From positions 372,001-436,000 of the forward strand of contig NZ_JACRSZ010000001.1 in the NCBI RefSeq assembly GCF_014385005.1: a stretch of 64,000 nucleotides of DNA, written 5' to 3'. The notes beneath the pieces are model-generated. The model had not been told where the DNA came from. It saw only the letters and a program-made list of their open reading frames with translations, and searched no databases. Both the position numbers and the translations under genes were made by a program. This document shows, piece by piece, positions 1-9,356 of this stretch; the first letter of the stretch is position 1; the number at the start of each line of letters is the position of its first letter. This stretch comes from Jingyaoa shaoxingensis. GTDB lineage: Bacteria; Bacillota; Clostridia; Lachnospirales; Lachnospiraceae.

Positions 1-1361
1 TCCAGTGCAGCCACTGCCTTCCGGCTGTACGGCTTCAGGAAACGCTTCACATCCAGAAAATCTTCTTTATAGAGAGTGGCACTGTACATTTCCCGCCCAC
101 GCTCTACCAGGTTATGAGCTTCATCAATAAGGAAGAGATAATCCCCCTTCACCCCTTCCGAGAAAAAACGCTTCAGCTTTGCCTGCGGATCAAACACATA
201 ATTATAATCACAGATGATGGCATCTGACCATAATGATACATCCAATGCCATTTCAAACGGGCATACCTGCCATTTCTGCGCCTGTTCCATGATCCTGTCC
301 CGGTTGTAGTTTCCCGGATTTTCCTCATATTCAGTCAGCAGTTCAAATACCGCATCATTCACACGGTCAAAATGTCCTTTTGCATAAGGGCATTTTTCCG
401 GATTGCAGTCCGGTTCCCCGCAAAAACAGATCTTCTCCTTTGCCGTCAGAGTCAGGACTTTATAGTGCAGTCCCTGTTTTTTTAACAGTGTAAATGCCTC
501 TTCTGCCACGGTTCTGGTAATGGTCTTGGCTGTCAGATAAAAGATCTTGTCCCCCAGATCCTGTCCCACTGCCTGCACCGCCGGAAACACCGTAGAAAGC
601 GTTTTTCCCACACCTGTCGGTGCCTGGATAAACAGCTTTTTTCCGTGCCAGATCGTCCGGTAGACCGCTGCCGCCAGATCCTTTTGTCCTTCTCTGTAAG
701 GATAGGGAAATACCGTTTTTCCAATGGAGTCCTTTCTGGCATGCTTCCATTCCAGCTGCATCTGCGCCCATTTCCGGTAGGCTGCAGTCAGTTCTTCAAA
801 CCAGCTTTCCAGTTCCGCCTTCGTATAGGTATAATGAAACCTGCGTATCTCTTCGGTGTCCAGATTCGCATAGGTCATCTGCACACCGATCTCTTCCAGA
901 TTCCGCTGACCTGCATAGATGCAGGCATAACATTTTGCCTGGGCAAGATGAATGGGATCTGCCTCTTCCATTCGCTCCACATCCCGGAATACGCCCTTGA
1001 TCTCATCAATGACATATTTTTCCTGCTCTTTAAAAATACCGTCTGCCCGTCCTTCCACCACCAGAAGAAAGGTTTCATAGTCGATCTCCGTCTTTAACGG
1101 TACTTCTGCATGATAATCTGCCCCCATCCTGCCCTGGATCTTACGGTGCAGGCGGCTTCCCATCTGCATGGCATCTTTATCTGCCACAGTCCCTCTTCGA
1201 TTGTCTATATCACCGCTGCGCAAAATGAATTCTACCAGATTCCGCACAGATACCCTGATCAGTTCCACTTTATCTCCTGCGCTTATGCGCCCTTTCTCAT
1301 TTTCTGTCTGTTTGCTGCCTTTGCGTGACACAACTGCTGCTTTTCTTATTATTTGCCTCAT
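1..1361 (-). CDS. DinG/XPD-like ATP-dependent DNA helicase with PD-(D/E)XK-type N-terminus (partial)
   Basis: I translated the minus strand from ATG at 1361; the C-terminal end runs off the left edge, so about 453 residues are visible. Residues 100-125 carry a PD-(D/E)XK-like nuclease signature (D107 in GRADGIF, then E120-I-K122 in DEIKG). The helicase core begins with Walker A APTGVGKT (about 247-254), followed by a cysteine cluster (C312, C314, C319, C324) of the kind that holds the Fe-S cluster in XPD/DinG enzymes, and a DEAH box in LIDEAHNLVE. Known family role: 5'-3' DNA helicase in repair. The nuclease-like domain is my inference from motif spacing. The start has only a weak ribosome binding site (CTGGG), so an alternative start is possible. 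Confidence 0.85.
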   Translation of the reverse strand, partial: MRQIIRKAAVVSRKGSKQTENEKGRISAGDKVELIRVSVRNLVEFILRSGDIDNRRGTVADKDAMQMGSRLHRKIQGRMGADYHAEVPLKTEIDYETFLLVVEGRADGIFKEQEKYVIDEIKGVFRDVERMEEADPIHLAQAKCYACIYAGQRNLEEIGVQMTYANLDTEEIRRFHYTYTKAELESWFEELTAAYRKWAQMQLEWKHARKDSIGKTVFPYPYREGQKDLAAAVYRTIWHGKKLFIQAPTGVGKTLSTVFPAVQAVGQDLGDKIFYLTAKTITRTVAEEAFTLLKKQGLHYKVLTLTAKEKICFCGEPDCNPEKCPYAKGHFDRVNDAVFELLTEYEENPGNYNRDRIMEQAQKWQVCPFEMALDVSLWSDAIICDYNYVFDPQAKLKRFFSEGVKGDYLFLIDEAHNLVERGREMYSATLYKEDFLDVKRFLKPYSRKAVAAL

Positions 1362-1495
1362 CCCAGTATAGCGCAGTGACTTCTCAAATGTAAAGCCTAT
1401 CTACTTTCCCCGTGCTTATAGTCAGTTCTAACCGTTACAGGGATATTACATTATGTAAATAAATGTAAATTTTATAATAAATAATCGACATATAT

Positions 1496-1524
1496 TTGCA
1501 TTTTTATACACTCTATGTTATATT
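1496..1524 (+). promoter_or_regulatory. Candidate sigma-A promoter for the 178-aa protein and cstA
   Basis: TTGCAT (1496-1501) and TATATT (1519-1524) are separated by 17 bases, about 110 bases before the start at 1637. The surrounding DNA is very AT-rich. Confidence 0.5.
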
Positions 1525-1636
1525 ACTTTCTGCATTTTATAATTTTTTTATAATTTACAGATTTAATTTAGAAATGACAATCGTGTCAATTGTGATCTCA
1601 GATACTGATGTCCGGGGTCATCTTTTAGGAGTTTTT

Positions 1637-2173
1637 ATGAAATTAGAATTAACTCGAGAGGAGATCTTAGAGAAACTGATCCATTCCTACGAGGGGTACT
1701 TTGATATTGAACGTTCCGATGATTTTGAACCGCCACTTCAGGCTGTCTGTCATTTTAATGTACGTTCTGCCAAGTATGTTCTGCTGAAAAAGGCGGAACT
1801 GTGGAGTGCCACTTCCAACGAACATGTTTACATATTTTCTGTTCCGGAACTGACCGAAGAGATCTACCGCATATGTGAAAAAAAAGCCTATGACGAGGGC
1901 ATGAAGCTGATTGATCCGAAGCCCGGTCATATGTATACCTATATTACGGCAATATTTATCTGCGACACCTGCACACCGGAAGCGAAAAAGCTTCTGAAGA
2001 AATGCAGGATTTACAAAAGTTTTCATTTTTCGCTGCACGGCTGGATGGATTTCCATACAGTCCTTATCCAGCGGGGTGAATCGGATTTTCCGACCAACCG
2101 CAGTGGTAAGAGCAATGCGAAATTTATGAAAAATATATTCATGAAGAAAGTCAGACGTAAAAAGGGCGCCTGA
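1637..2173 (+). CDS. Conserved hypothetical protein upstream of cstA (178 aa)
   Basis: The start at 1637 is chosen because AGGAG lies just upstream and the protein then begins MKLELTREEILEKL; a longer frame from 1496 would place the apparent promoter inside the gene. The product is a soluble 178-residue protein with no signal peptide or membrane segment, a charged N-terminal helix, a Cys pair (CDTC near residue 113) and a very basic C-terminus (KKVRRKKGA). I do not recognise a named domain with certainty. It ends 62 bases before cstA on the same strand with no terminator between, so the two are probably co-transcribed. Confidence 0.75.
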   Translation: MKLELTREEILEKLIHSYEGYFDIERSDDFEPPLQAVCHFNVRSAKYVLLKKAELWSATSNEHVYIFSVPELTEEIYRICEKKAYDEGMKLIDPKPGHMYTYITAIFICDTCTPEAKKLLKKCRIYKSFHFSLHGWMDFHTVLIQRGESDFPTNRSGKSNAKFMKNIFMKKVRRKKGA

Positions 2174-2235
2174 CACCTGTGGCAATGACCTCAGGTTATT
2201 GCTCACAGAGAAAAAAGAAAAGGAGAGTGTAATTC

Positions 2236-3957
2236 ATGAATGCAGCATTATTGTTAGTAGTAGGTTGCGTGATCCTGATCGTAGGTTACGTAACATACGG
2301 CAAATGGCTCGCCGAACAGTGGGGCATCGACGAGAACCGCGTAACACCCGCCCATGAACTGGAAGATGGTAATGACTATGTTCCGGCTAAAGCACCTGTA
2401 CTGATGGGTCACCATTTTTCATCTATCGCAGGAGCAGGTCCTATCAACGGACCAATTCAGGCAGCCGTATTCGGCTGGGTACCTGTTCTTCTGTGGGTAC
2501 TGATCGGTGGTATCTTCTTCGGAGCAGTACATGACTTCGGAGCATTATTTGCTTCTATCCGTCACAAAGGACAGTCTATCGGTGAAGTTATCGAAGACAG
2601 CATGGGAACAGGCGCAAAGAGATTATTCATCATCTTCTCTTACCTGACCCTGATCCTTGTTGTAGCAGCCTTTGCTTCTATTGTTGCCAACACATTTAAA
2701 GCAACTTACGATGAAAGCGGCGTACTTGATAAAGTAGCAAGTTCCGCAAATGCTTCTACAGCAATGATTTCTATCTTATTCATCCTTGTAGCTATCGTAT
2801 TCGGTTTCCTCGTATACAGAAGAAATGCCGGACTTGGAATCTCAACTGTAATCGGTGTAGCAGCTATCGTGCTGTGTATGGCAATCGGTCTGAACTTCCA
2901 CCCACTGTACCTGAATGGTACAACCTGGATGATCATCGTTGGTATCTACATTACAATTGCATCTGTAACACCTGTATGGATTCTGCTTCAGCCACGCGAC
3001 TACTTAAGTTCCTTCCTTCTTTACGGAATGATGATCGTAGCCGTTGTTGGTATCGTTGGAGCTCATCCGACTATCGACATCCCTGCATTTACAGGATTTG
3101 TTGACCAGGCTACAAACGGTTCCGGTGTATCTCTTGGTACCCTGTTCCCGGCTCTGTTCATCACTATTGCCTGTGGTGCTATTTCCGGTTTCCACTCACT
3201 GGTTGGTTCCGGCACAACAGCAAAACAGCTGGATAACGAAAAAGACGCACGGCCAATCGCATACGGCGGTATGTTGATCGAATGTGCACTGGCACTGATT
3301 TCTCTGTGTGCCGTTGGTTATATCTGGAAAGAATATGTTCCAGGCGGAGTTACTACTCCTACTGCAGTATTTGCAACCGGTATCTCACGTATGTGTGCTA
3401 CCATCCCATTCCTTGCAGGCGCAGAACACGTTATTTACTCTCTGCTGATCCTTGCAGTATCTGCTTTCTGTCTGACTTCTCTGGACACAGCTACACGTCT
3501 TGCACGTTACATGTTCCAGGAATTCTGGCTGAATCCAGGTGAGGATGTTGCTTCTGTAACAGGATTCAGAGCCATCCTTGTAAAACCAATCGTTGCAACT
3601 CTGATCACTGTAGTTCTTGGTATCTTCCTGGGACTGAACGGATATGCAAATATCTGGGCTCTGTTCGGAGCAGCAAACCAGTTACTGGCAGCTCTGGGTC
3701 TGATGGCTGTTGCCACATGGCTTGGCCAGATCGGTAAGAACAACAAGATGTTCTTCATCCCAATGTTCTTCATGCTGATCGTAACAATCTGCTCACTGCT
3801 TCTGACCATCAAGGCAAACCTTGGTGCAATCGGTGCAGAAGGCGCAGGTTCATGGCCAATCGTTCGTCTGGTACTTGCAGTGCTGCTGATCGTGCTTTCT
3901 CTGATCCTTGCAGTAAAAGCTGTTAAGACAATCAGCGGACAGAAAAAGAATGCTTAA
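2236..3957 (+). CDS. cstA: Carbon starvation protein CstA family transporter
   Basis: This 573-residue polytopic membrane protein matches the short Gram-positive form of CstA. It starts with a membrane helix followed by YGKWLAEQWGID and the conserved HHFSSIAGAGPINGP segment, then many hydrophobic helices, with FHSLVGSGTTAKQ and SLDTATRLARYMFQE motifs typical of the family. CstA proteins import peptides or pyruvate and are induced on carbon limitation in the species studied. An AGGAGAG ribosome binding site precedes ATG at 2236. A hairpin terminator follows at 3981-4016. The substrate in this organism cannot be read from sequence. Confidence 0.93.
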   Translation: MNAALLLVVGCVILIVGYVTYGKWLAEQWGIDENRVTPAHELEDGNDYVPAKAPVLMGHHFSSIAGAGPINGPIQAAVFGWVPVLLWVLIGGIFFGAVHDFGALFASIRHKGQSIGEVIEDSMGTGAKRLFIIFSYLTLILVVAAFASIVANTFKATYDESGVLDKVASSANASTAMISILFILVAIVFGFLVYRRNAGLGISTVIGVAAIVLCMAIGLNFHPLYLNGTTWMIIVGIYITIASVTPVWILLQPRDYLSSFLLYGMMIVAVVGIVGAHPTIDIPAFTGFVDQATNGSGVSLGTLFPALFITIACGAISGFHSLVGSGTTAKQLDNEKDARPIAYGGMLIECALALISLCAVGYIWKEYVPGGVTTPTAVFATGISRMCATIPFLAGAEHVIYSLLILAVSAFCLTSLDTATRLARYMFQEFWLNPGEDVASVTGFRAILVKPIVATLITVVLGIFLGLNGYANIWALFGAANQLLAALGLMAVATWLGQIGKNNKMFFIPMFFMLIVTICSLLLTIKANLGAIGAEGAGSWPIVRLVLAVLLIVLSLILAVKAVKTISGQKKNA

Positions 3958-3980
3958 TTGATCTATATCAGTTTCATAAA

Positions 3981-4016
3981 AGAGATATCTGAAGAGATTC
4001 GGATATCTCTTTTTTT
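3981..4016 (+). terminator. Intrinsic terminator after cstA
   Basis: AGAGATATC (3981-3989) pairs with GATATCTCT (4002-4010), followed by a run of T. The rest of the 3958-4261 gap holds only the glyA promoter and AT-rich sequence. Confidence 0.85.
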
Positions 4017-4124
4017 GCTGTAAGATTCTTTCATCTAAACATTTGGTTCTGTTCAGATATGTTCTGTTCTACATTTTTTACAATCGTATTTGTCTTTGCA
4101 ATACAAACATTTGTGTTTTTCTGG

Positions 4125-4153
4125 TTGACACTTTCGTCAATTGACGATATAAT
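4125..4153 (+). promoter_or_regulatory. Consensus sigma-A promoter for glyA
   Basis: A perfect TTGACA (4125-4130) and a perfect TATAAT (4148-4153) are 17 bases apart. The glyA start follows about 100 bases later, leaving a short untranslated leader that shows no riboswitch I can recognise. Confidence 0.9.
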
Positions 4154-4261
4154 GAATCCCAAGTTCGGTCTTTTCATGCAGACACAATAACAGACATTTT
4201 AGATGTCTTCCCTGTCGTCTGTTGACCGCAGTCTATCAAATACACTCAGGAGGAACCCAAC

Positions 4262-5500
4262 ATGTATTCATTAGAAGAAATTCGATCCGTAGACCCTGAA
4301 ATCGCTTCTGCCATCGAAGCAGAGGCCGCTCGTCAGAATTCCCATATCGAGCTGATTGCTTCCGAGAACTGGGTAAGCAAAGCTGTTATGGCAGCCATGG
4401 GAAGCCCTTTGACTAACAAATATGCTGAAGGCTATCCCGGAAAGCGATACTACGGCGGGTGTGAATGCGTAGATGTTGTGGAAGAACTTGCGAAGAAACG
4501 TGCCTGTGAGCTGTTTGGATGTGAATATGCCAATGTACAGCCGCATTCCGGTGCACAGGCAAACATGGCTGTAGAATTCGCCATTTTAAAACATGGTGAT
4601 ACGCTGATGGGTATGAACCTTGCACATGGCGGACATCTGACACACGGAAGTCCAGCCAACTTTTCCGGTTCTTATTTTAATGTAGTTTCTTATGGAGTAA
4701 ATGACGACGGTTTTATTGATTATGAACAAGTACGTCAGATTGCATTGGAGAACAAACCAAAGCTGATCATTGCCGGCGCCAGTGCTTATGCACGTATTAT
4801 CGATTTCAAAAAATTCCGTGAGATTGCAGATGAAGTGGGGGCTTACCTGATGGTGGATATCGCCCATATCGCAGGTCTGGTTGCCGCAGGTCTTCATCCG
4901 AGCCCAATTCCTTATGCGCATGTGACCACTACTACCACTCACAAGACTCTGCGTGGTCCAAGAGGCGGTATGATTCTCTGCAGCAACGAGATTGCAAAGA
5001 AGTTTAACTTCAATAAAGCTATTTTCCCAGGTATTCAGGGTGGTCCTCTGATGCATGTGATCGCAGCGAAGGCAGTCTGCTTTCAGGAAGCTCTGCAGCC
5101 GGAATTCCGTACTTATCAGGAGCAGGTAATAAAGAACTGTGCGGCACTCTGCCAGGGACTGATCAAACGTGGCGTAAACATTGTATCCGGCGGTACCGAC
5201 AATCACCTGATGCTGGTAGACTTGCGCGGAACCGGCATTACCGGCAAAGAGATGGAACATCTCCTGGATGATGCAAATATCACCTGTAACAAAAATGCGA
5301 TTCCAAATGATCCGGAATCTCCATTTGTAACCAGTGGTGTTCGTCTTGGAACCGCAGCAATCACCTCCAGAGGCCTGAAGGAAGACGATATGGATCAGAT
5401 TGCAGAAGCAATCTCCCTGATGATCCAGAGCCCTGATAATAAAGAAAAGGCCAGAGCTATTGTAAAGACTCTGACTGACCGTTATCCACTTAATGTCTAA
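4262..5500 (+). CDS. glyA: Serine hydroxymethyltransferase
   Basis: This 412-residue PLP enzyme interconverts serine and glycine with tetrahydrofolate and is the main source of one-carbon units. The sequence shows [13 protein letters not shown] near residue 30, the YYGGCECVD segment, [10 protein letters not shown], the substrate and cofactor region [13 protein letters not shown], and the PLP lysine K228 in [15 protein letters not shown]. Length is normal for the family. AGGAGG precedes the ATG. It is monocistronic: its own consensus promoter lies upstream and a strong hairpin follows. Confidence 0.98.
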   Translation: MYSLEEIRSVDPEIASAIEAEAARQNSHIELIASENWVSKAVMAAMGSPLTNKYAEGYPGKRYYGGCECVDVVEELAKKRACELFGCEYANVQPHSGAQANMAVEFAILKHGDTLMGMNLAHGGHLTHGSPANFSGSYFNVVSYGVNDDGFIDYEQVRQIALENKPKLIIAGASAYARIIDFKKFREIADEVGAYLMVDIAHIAGLVAAGLHPSPIPYAHVTTTTTHKTLRGPRGGMILCSNEIAKKFNFNKAIFPGIQGGPLMHVIAAKAVCFQEALQPEFRTYQEQVIKNCAALCQGLIKRGVNIVSGGTDNHLMLVDLRGTGITGKEMEHLLDDANITCNKNAIPNDPESPFVTSGVRLGTAAITSRGLKEDDMDQIAEAISLMIQSPDNKEKARAIVKTLTDRYPLNV

Positions 5501-5509
5501 TAATCCATT

Positions 5510-5555
5510 GGGGACGGAGTTTTCTGGCTTTCACAGGCCGGAAAACTCCGTCCCC
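5510..5555. terminator. Long hairpin between convergent glyA and DUF362 gene
   Basis: GGGGACGGAGTTTTC (5510-5524) pairs perfectly with GAAAACTCCGTCCCC (5541-5555) around a 16-base loop. It lies between convergent genes and probably ends transcription from both sides, although the T-run is weak. Confidence 0.7.
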
Positions 5556-5562
5556 ATCGGCT

Positions 5563-6756
5563 TTATTTCACTTTTATCGCATGTTTCGGACACATTTCCT
5601 GACAACAATAACATCGGATACATTTTTTATAATCATATACCGGTGGCTGCTCCTTGCCTTTCTTAAAGTCAACTGCCTTGCCGGGTACCGGACAGTGGGA
5701 TACACAGATTCCGCATCTTATACATTTTTCTTTCTCGATTACCGGGCGGCGGATCAGCCGTGTCATGAAGTCAGAATACCTGCTTAAAAACGTCTTCTTT
5801 CTTCCGGTACGATCCACGTCAAACCGTGGATTGCCGTATTTTTTCTGCATTTCTTCCATGATCAGATTCCTGCTTGTCACCGTTTCACTGCCTGCTTCAT
5901 TGGCACGATTCTTCTGACCGGAAGCAAAAACTTCCGTAATCTGTATCTCTTCCTCTTTATAAGTACCAATACCCATTGCCTGTCCCTGCACACAGGTCGG
6001 CACCATCTGTGGATCAAGATATACCATATGACAGAATACACTGTCCAATGCCACCGGATCTGTGGATAACAGGAGTACTTTCATATTAACAGGCGTCCCT
6101 GATCCCGGCCCGTTTCCTTCCATGGCTGTGATTCCATCCATAATATGCAACCGGATATCTGTGCATCTGTGAATATCTGCCAGTGCTCTGGCGAATACAC
6201 TGGCATTCGGATATTTTACATGTCCCGCTGCCTTTCTTGCGCCACAGATAAATCCATACACATTCTTTACGGCTCCTGTCACCCGCTCCAATGCGTGAGT
6301 TTTCATCTTACAGACATTGATGATGGCATCTGCTTCAGTGATCCCTTTTGCAAAATGGAATTCCTTTGCTGTCTTTCCGCCTGGAAATGAAGTCAATACC
6401 TCTTCTTCCATATTGGCCCGTTTCACTCCGTATCGCTCCGCTGCTTCCTCCAGCCCGATCTTTCCTGCTGCAGCCTGACAGCTTCCATGCCCCGGTGAAT
6501 CCCCGTACTGCACATGAAAATATCCTTCTTCCTGCAGAATGCGAAATACTGCTTCAATTACTGTCGGATGGGTGGTGACAGCCTTTTCCGGCAGTGCCGC
6601 TGAAAGGAAATTTGGCTTTACCAGAATTTTTTCTGACTTGTCCAGAAATGTCTCTATTCCTCCCAGTGCCTCTATTCCGGCTTTTACTGACCTGTATACC
6701 GGTTCTTTTTCGTAGCTGTCACAGGGTACGACGATTACTTTTACTTTCTCTGTCAT
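5563..6756 (-). CDS. DUF362 domain protein with C-terminal two-[4Fe-4S] ferredoxin domain
   Basis: The start at 6756 is preferred over an upstream frame start at 6801 because AGAAAGGA sits correctly before MTEKVKVIVVP. The 397-residue protein has a DUF362 domain over most of its length, with KILVKPNFLSA, GDSPGHGS, a CKMKTH motif and LLSTDPVALDSV. The C-terminus has two Cys clusters, CIRCGICVSHCP and CIRCYCCQEMCP, that would bind two [4Fe-4S] clusters. Its substrate and redox partner are unknown. It is convergent with glyA and divergent from the UPF0303 gene. Confidence 0.9.
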   Translation of the reverse strand: MTEKVKVIVVPCDSYEKEPVYRSVKAGIEALGGIETFLDKSEKILVKPNFLSAALPEKAVTTHPTVIEAVFRILQEEGYFHVQYGDSPGHGSCQAAAGKIGLEEAAERYGVKRANMEEEVLTSFPGGKTAKEFHFAKGITEADAIINVCKMKTHALERVTGAVKNVYGFICGARKAAGHVKYPNASVFARALADIHRCTDIRLHIMDGITAMEGNGPGSGTPVNMKVLLLSTDPVALDSVFCHMVYLDPQMVPTCVQGQAMGIGTYKEEEIQITEVFASGQKNRANEAGSETVTSRNLIMEEMQKKYGNPRFDVDRTGRKKTFLSRYSDFMTRLIRRPVIEKEKCIRCGICVSHCPVPGKAVDFKKGKEQPPVYDYKKCIRCYCCQEMCPKHAIKVK

Positions 6757-6837
6757 ATTGTGTCCTTTCTGAAAAGTTATTTTTACATAGCTCATTTCCA
6801 TCTGAGTCTCTGAATATTTTCAATTTTTGTCACTATC

Positions 6838-6866
6838 TTGTATTTTTTCCCGAACAAGAGTATAGT
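6838..6866 (+). promoter_or_regulatory. Candidate promoter for the UPF0303 gene
   Basis: TTGTAT (6838-6843) and TATAGT (6861-6866) are 17 bases apart and sit 22 bases before the start codon of the gene at 6888. Confidence 0.6.
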
Positions 6867-6887
6867 AGTCTCATTGGAGGTGTTACT

Positions 6888-7388
6888 ATGATAGAAGAAT
6901 TACTTGCTATGCTAGAGATGCAGGAAGAGATCCTGCAATTCACTCATTTCACCAACGAAGATGCCTGGGAGCTGGGAAAACTCATCGTTTCCGAGATCCA
7001 GCGCCAGAAGCTTCCGGTGGCTGTTACGATACGCCTGAACAATGGATATACCGTTTTTCGTTATGCGGCAAATGGCACCAATATCCAGAACGAGAACTGG
7101 ATGCAGCGTAAATTCAACACCGTACGTACACTGGAAACCAGCACACTTCACGCAGCCATGCTGCTGAAAAAGTCTGAGCAGACACTTGCCGACTGGTTCC
7201 TGGATGAAAAAGAATATGCAGCTGCAGGCGGCGGTTTTCCGATCCGTATCGAAGAAGTCGGTGTCATCGGAGCTGTCATTGTCTCCGGTCTTCCTCATTT
7301 TGCAGACCACGACCTGATCGTCAAATGCATCAGCCGTTATCTTCATGTAGATGAAGTTCCACGAATTCGCGGAAGCGTAAATATCTGA
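6888..7388 (+). CDS. UPF0303 / heme-degrading domain family protein
   Basis: The start at 6888 follows GGAGG and gives a 166-residue protein beginning MIEELLAMLEMQEEIL. The sequence matches the UPF0303 (HbpS/YBR137W-like) fold: DAWELGKLIVSEI, LPVAVTIRLNNGYTVFRY, WMQRKFNTVRTLE, AAAGGGFPIR and GVIGAVIVSGLP followed by DHDLIVKCI. Members bind small ligands or heme in some organisms, and no firm function is known for the bacterial form. It is a single gene with its own promoter, followed by a structured, non-coding stretch before the convergent rluD-like gene. Confidence 0.88.
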   Translation: MIEELLAMLEMQEEILQFTHFTNEDAWELGKLIVSEIQRQKLPVAVTIRLNNGYTVFRYAANGTNIQNENWMQRKFNTVRTLETSTLHAAMLLKKSEQTLADWFLDEKEYAAAGGGFPIRIEEVGVIGAVIVSGLPHFADHDLIVKCISRYLHVDEVPRIRGSVNI

Positions 7389-7398
7389 TACCAGAGTC

Positions 7399-7544
7399 AA
7401 AAGCCGGAAACCACGATGTGCTTGCACAAGAGTGGTTTTATGGCTTAATGACTCGCCCCCATATGAGCATAAAAGTGAAGCGTAGGCTTCGCGATATGCG
7501 AATATGGGACGGATTGTGGGAGTACAAAGTACGGAACAATCCGT
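7399..7544. repeat. Cluster of three consecutive hairpins between convergent genes
   Basis: Three inverted repeats lie end to end: 7399-7446 (AAGCC and AAACCAC arms pairing with GTGGTTT and GGCTT), 7458-7508 (CCCATAT with ATATGGG, with an inner GAAGC/GCTTC), and 7509-7544 (ACGGATTGT with ACAATCCGT). None is followed by a clear T-run. They may be a palindromic intergenic repeat or a structured RNA. Confidence 0.6.
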
Positions 7545-7559
7545 ATGGTATCCTCCATT

Positions 7560-8432
7560 TCAAGGCAGTTTCCATGGTGGATCTGCCTTGAACTGCATCT
7601 GCGCTCCTGTAACCGGATGCCGGAATGCCAGTTTCCAGGAATGGAGCGCCTGATGATCCAGTATCCGGTAATCTGGATTGTACAGATAATCACCTGTCAG
7701 AGGATATCCAATGTATTTCATATGTACACGAATCTGATGGGTTCTTCCTGTTTCCAGCTTTAATCTCACCAGCGAATATCCATTTCGATAATCCAGTCTC
7801 CAGTAATGGGTCACTGCCCGGTCTCCCTTTTCAAAGTCCACGCAACGTTCGATTACCGATTCCTCTTTTCGGGCTATTGGTGCATCTATCACGCCTTCCT
7901 GTGGTACTTCTCCTTCTGCAATTGCCAGATACTCCCTTTGTATCTCTCTTTTTTTACTCATGTCCGACAAGCTTCCACCGCTGAGCATATTTTTTGCGAC
8001 AATCAATAGTCCTGTGGTATCCCGGTCCAGACGATTGATACAACGATATACAAACGTTTCTCCCTTTTGCTGATAATACCACATCAAAGCATTGGCCAGA
8101 GTATTATTATAATTGTTGATAGACGGATGAATCGGCATGTCCGCCGGCTTGTTGATAATAAGCAGATCTTCATCTTCGTATACAATATCCAGCGGCAATT
8201 CTGCCGGTACAATCTGCTCAGAAGATTCAGATTCTATGATACGGATCTCAAGATGATCCCCTTCTTTCAAAAACTGTCCCACATACGCCCACTCTCCATT
8301 TAACAGAATTCCATTTTCTGTCTTTTTCAGATGAATGATCACATGTCTGGAATATCCTGCCCTGCGCAGAAAATCCCCGATTTTCGTGCCTGCCTGTTCT
8401 GCTGTAATCTCATAAGTCAACACTCTGTTCAT
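7560..8432 (-). CDS. RluA/RluD-family RNA pseudouridine synthase
   Basis: This 290-residue protein has an S4-like N-terminal domain (GTKIGDFLRRAGYSRHVI) and a pseudouridine synthase domain. The catalytic motif is INRLDRDTTGLLIVAK, in which the aspartate after RL is the nucleophile of the family. GRTHQIRVHMKYIGYPLTGD is the conserved RNA-binding segment. It modifies uridines in rRNA or tRNA; the site cannot be told from sequence. Its ATG overlaps the stop of the radical SAM gene upstream by four bases, so the two are translationally coupled. Confidence 0.93.
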   Translation of the reverse strand: MNRVLTYEITAEQAGTKIGDFLRRAGYSRHVIIHLKKTENGILLNGEWAYVGQFLKEGDHLEIRIIESESSEQIVPAELPLDIVYEDEDLLIINKPADMPIHPSINNYNNTLANALMWYYQQKGETFVYRCINRLDRDTTGLLIVAKNMLSGGSLSDMSKKREIQREYLAIAEGEVPQEGVIDAPIARKEESVIERCVDFEKGDRAVTHYWRLDYRNGYSLVRLKLETGRTHQIRVHMKYIGYPLTGDYLYNPDYRILDHQALHSWKLAFRHPVTGAQMQFKADPPWKLP

Positions 8433-9343
8433 TTCCTGACTCCTTCGCCGTTAAATGCCGGTATGAAGCTCTCGCCCACCGGATCACCTTCCTGGAAAAA
8501 TCCATTCTCGATGCCCAGGACCATGGCATAATCCAGTAATCGGCTGTATTCCCTCTTTGTCACTCTGCGGTTCAGTTCCGGATATGTTATCATCTGCGGC
8601 ATCGGCGTATACTGGCTCATAATGCTGATATAGATCTGATTCTGATAAGTTTCATGCAGATACTTCAATACCGCTTTTGAATCCTTCACATGACCAGGCA
8701 AAAGAAGATGACGTACAATCACGCCCTTTTTCATCATTCCCCGTTCATCGAACTCACACACCGGGCACTGACGTACCATTTCTGCCAGTGCTTCTTTAGC
8801 CACATCCGGGTAATTCTGTGCGTGGGAATATTTCCCTGCCAGTTCTCTATCCATGTATTTCATATCCGGGAGATAAATATCCACCAGGCCATCCAGGAGG
8901 CGTAATGTATCCGGCAGTTCATATCCACTGCTGTTATAGACTACCGGGATCTGTAATCCCATATCTTTTGCTCTGCGGAGACTCTCTGCCACAGCCGGTG
9001 CATAATGGCCTGCTGTCACCAGATTGATATTATTGGCTCCCTGCTCCTGTAGATTCAGATAAATCTCTGCCAGCCGCTCTACTGACACATTTTCTCCCGC
9101 CTGTCCTCTGGAAATCTCTGTATTCTGACAGAATACACACCCCAGAGTACAGCCTGCAAAAAAGACAGCCCCTGAGCCTTCTTTACCTGATATACAGGGT
9201 TCCTCCCAGAAATGAAGAGCCGCCCTTGCCACACGCATCTGCGCATCCACATGACATGCCCCCGTCCTTCCTGCTATTCTGCTCACCCCGCATTTTCGCG
9301 GGCACAATGTACAATTCTCAAATGGTTTCATCCAATCTTCCAT
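8429..9343 (-). CDS. Radical SAM protein of the PflA-like (pyruvate formate-lyase activase-like) family
   Basis: The start at 9343 follows an AGGAA site and gives a 304-residue protein. The radical SAM cluster motif is CTLGCVFCQN (CxxxCxxC) near residues 80-90. An extra N-terminal Cys group, NCTLCPRKCGVSR plus GACHV, is typical of the PflA-like radical SAM proteins found in anaerobes. LVTAGHYAPAV and VYNSSGYE are conserved SAM-barrel segments. Members activate glycyl radical enzymes or have unknown substrates; no glycyl radical enzyme lies nearby, so the target is unknown. Confidence 0.88.
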   Translation of the reverse strand: MEDWMKPFENCTLCPRKCGVSRIAGRTGACHVDAQMRVARAALHFWEEPCISGKEGSGAVFFAGCTLGCVFCQNTEISRGQAGENVSVERLAEIYLNLQEQGANNINLVTAGHYAPAVAESLRRAKDMGLQIPVVYNSSGYELPDTLRLLDGLVDIYLPDMKYMDRELAGKYSHAQNYPDVAKEALAEMVRQCPVCEFDERGMMKKGVIVRHLLLPGHVKDSKAVLKYLHETYQNQIYISIMSQYTPMPQMITYPELNRRVTKREYSRLLDYAMVLGIENGFFQEGDPVGESFIPAFNGEGVRK

Positions 9344-9356
9344 ATTTTTATTCCTG

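Noticed and set aside
6594..6887. An upstream start for the UPF0303 gene that adds about 98 residues
   Set aside because: It would run through the DUF362 gene and the promoter; the GGAGG before 6888 supports the short form.
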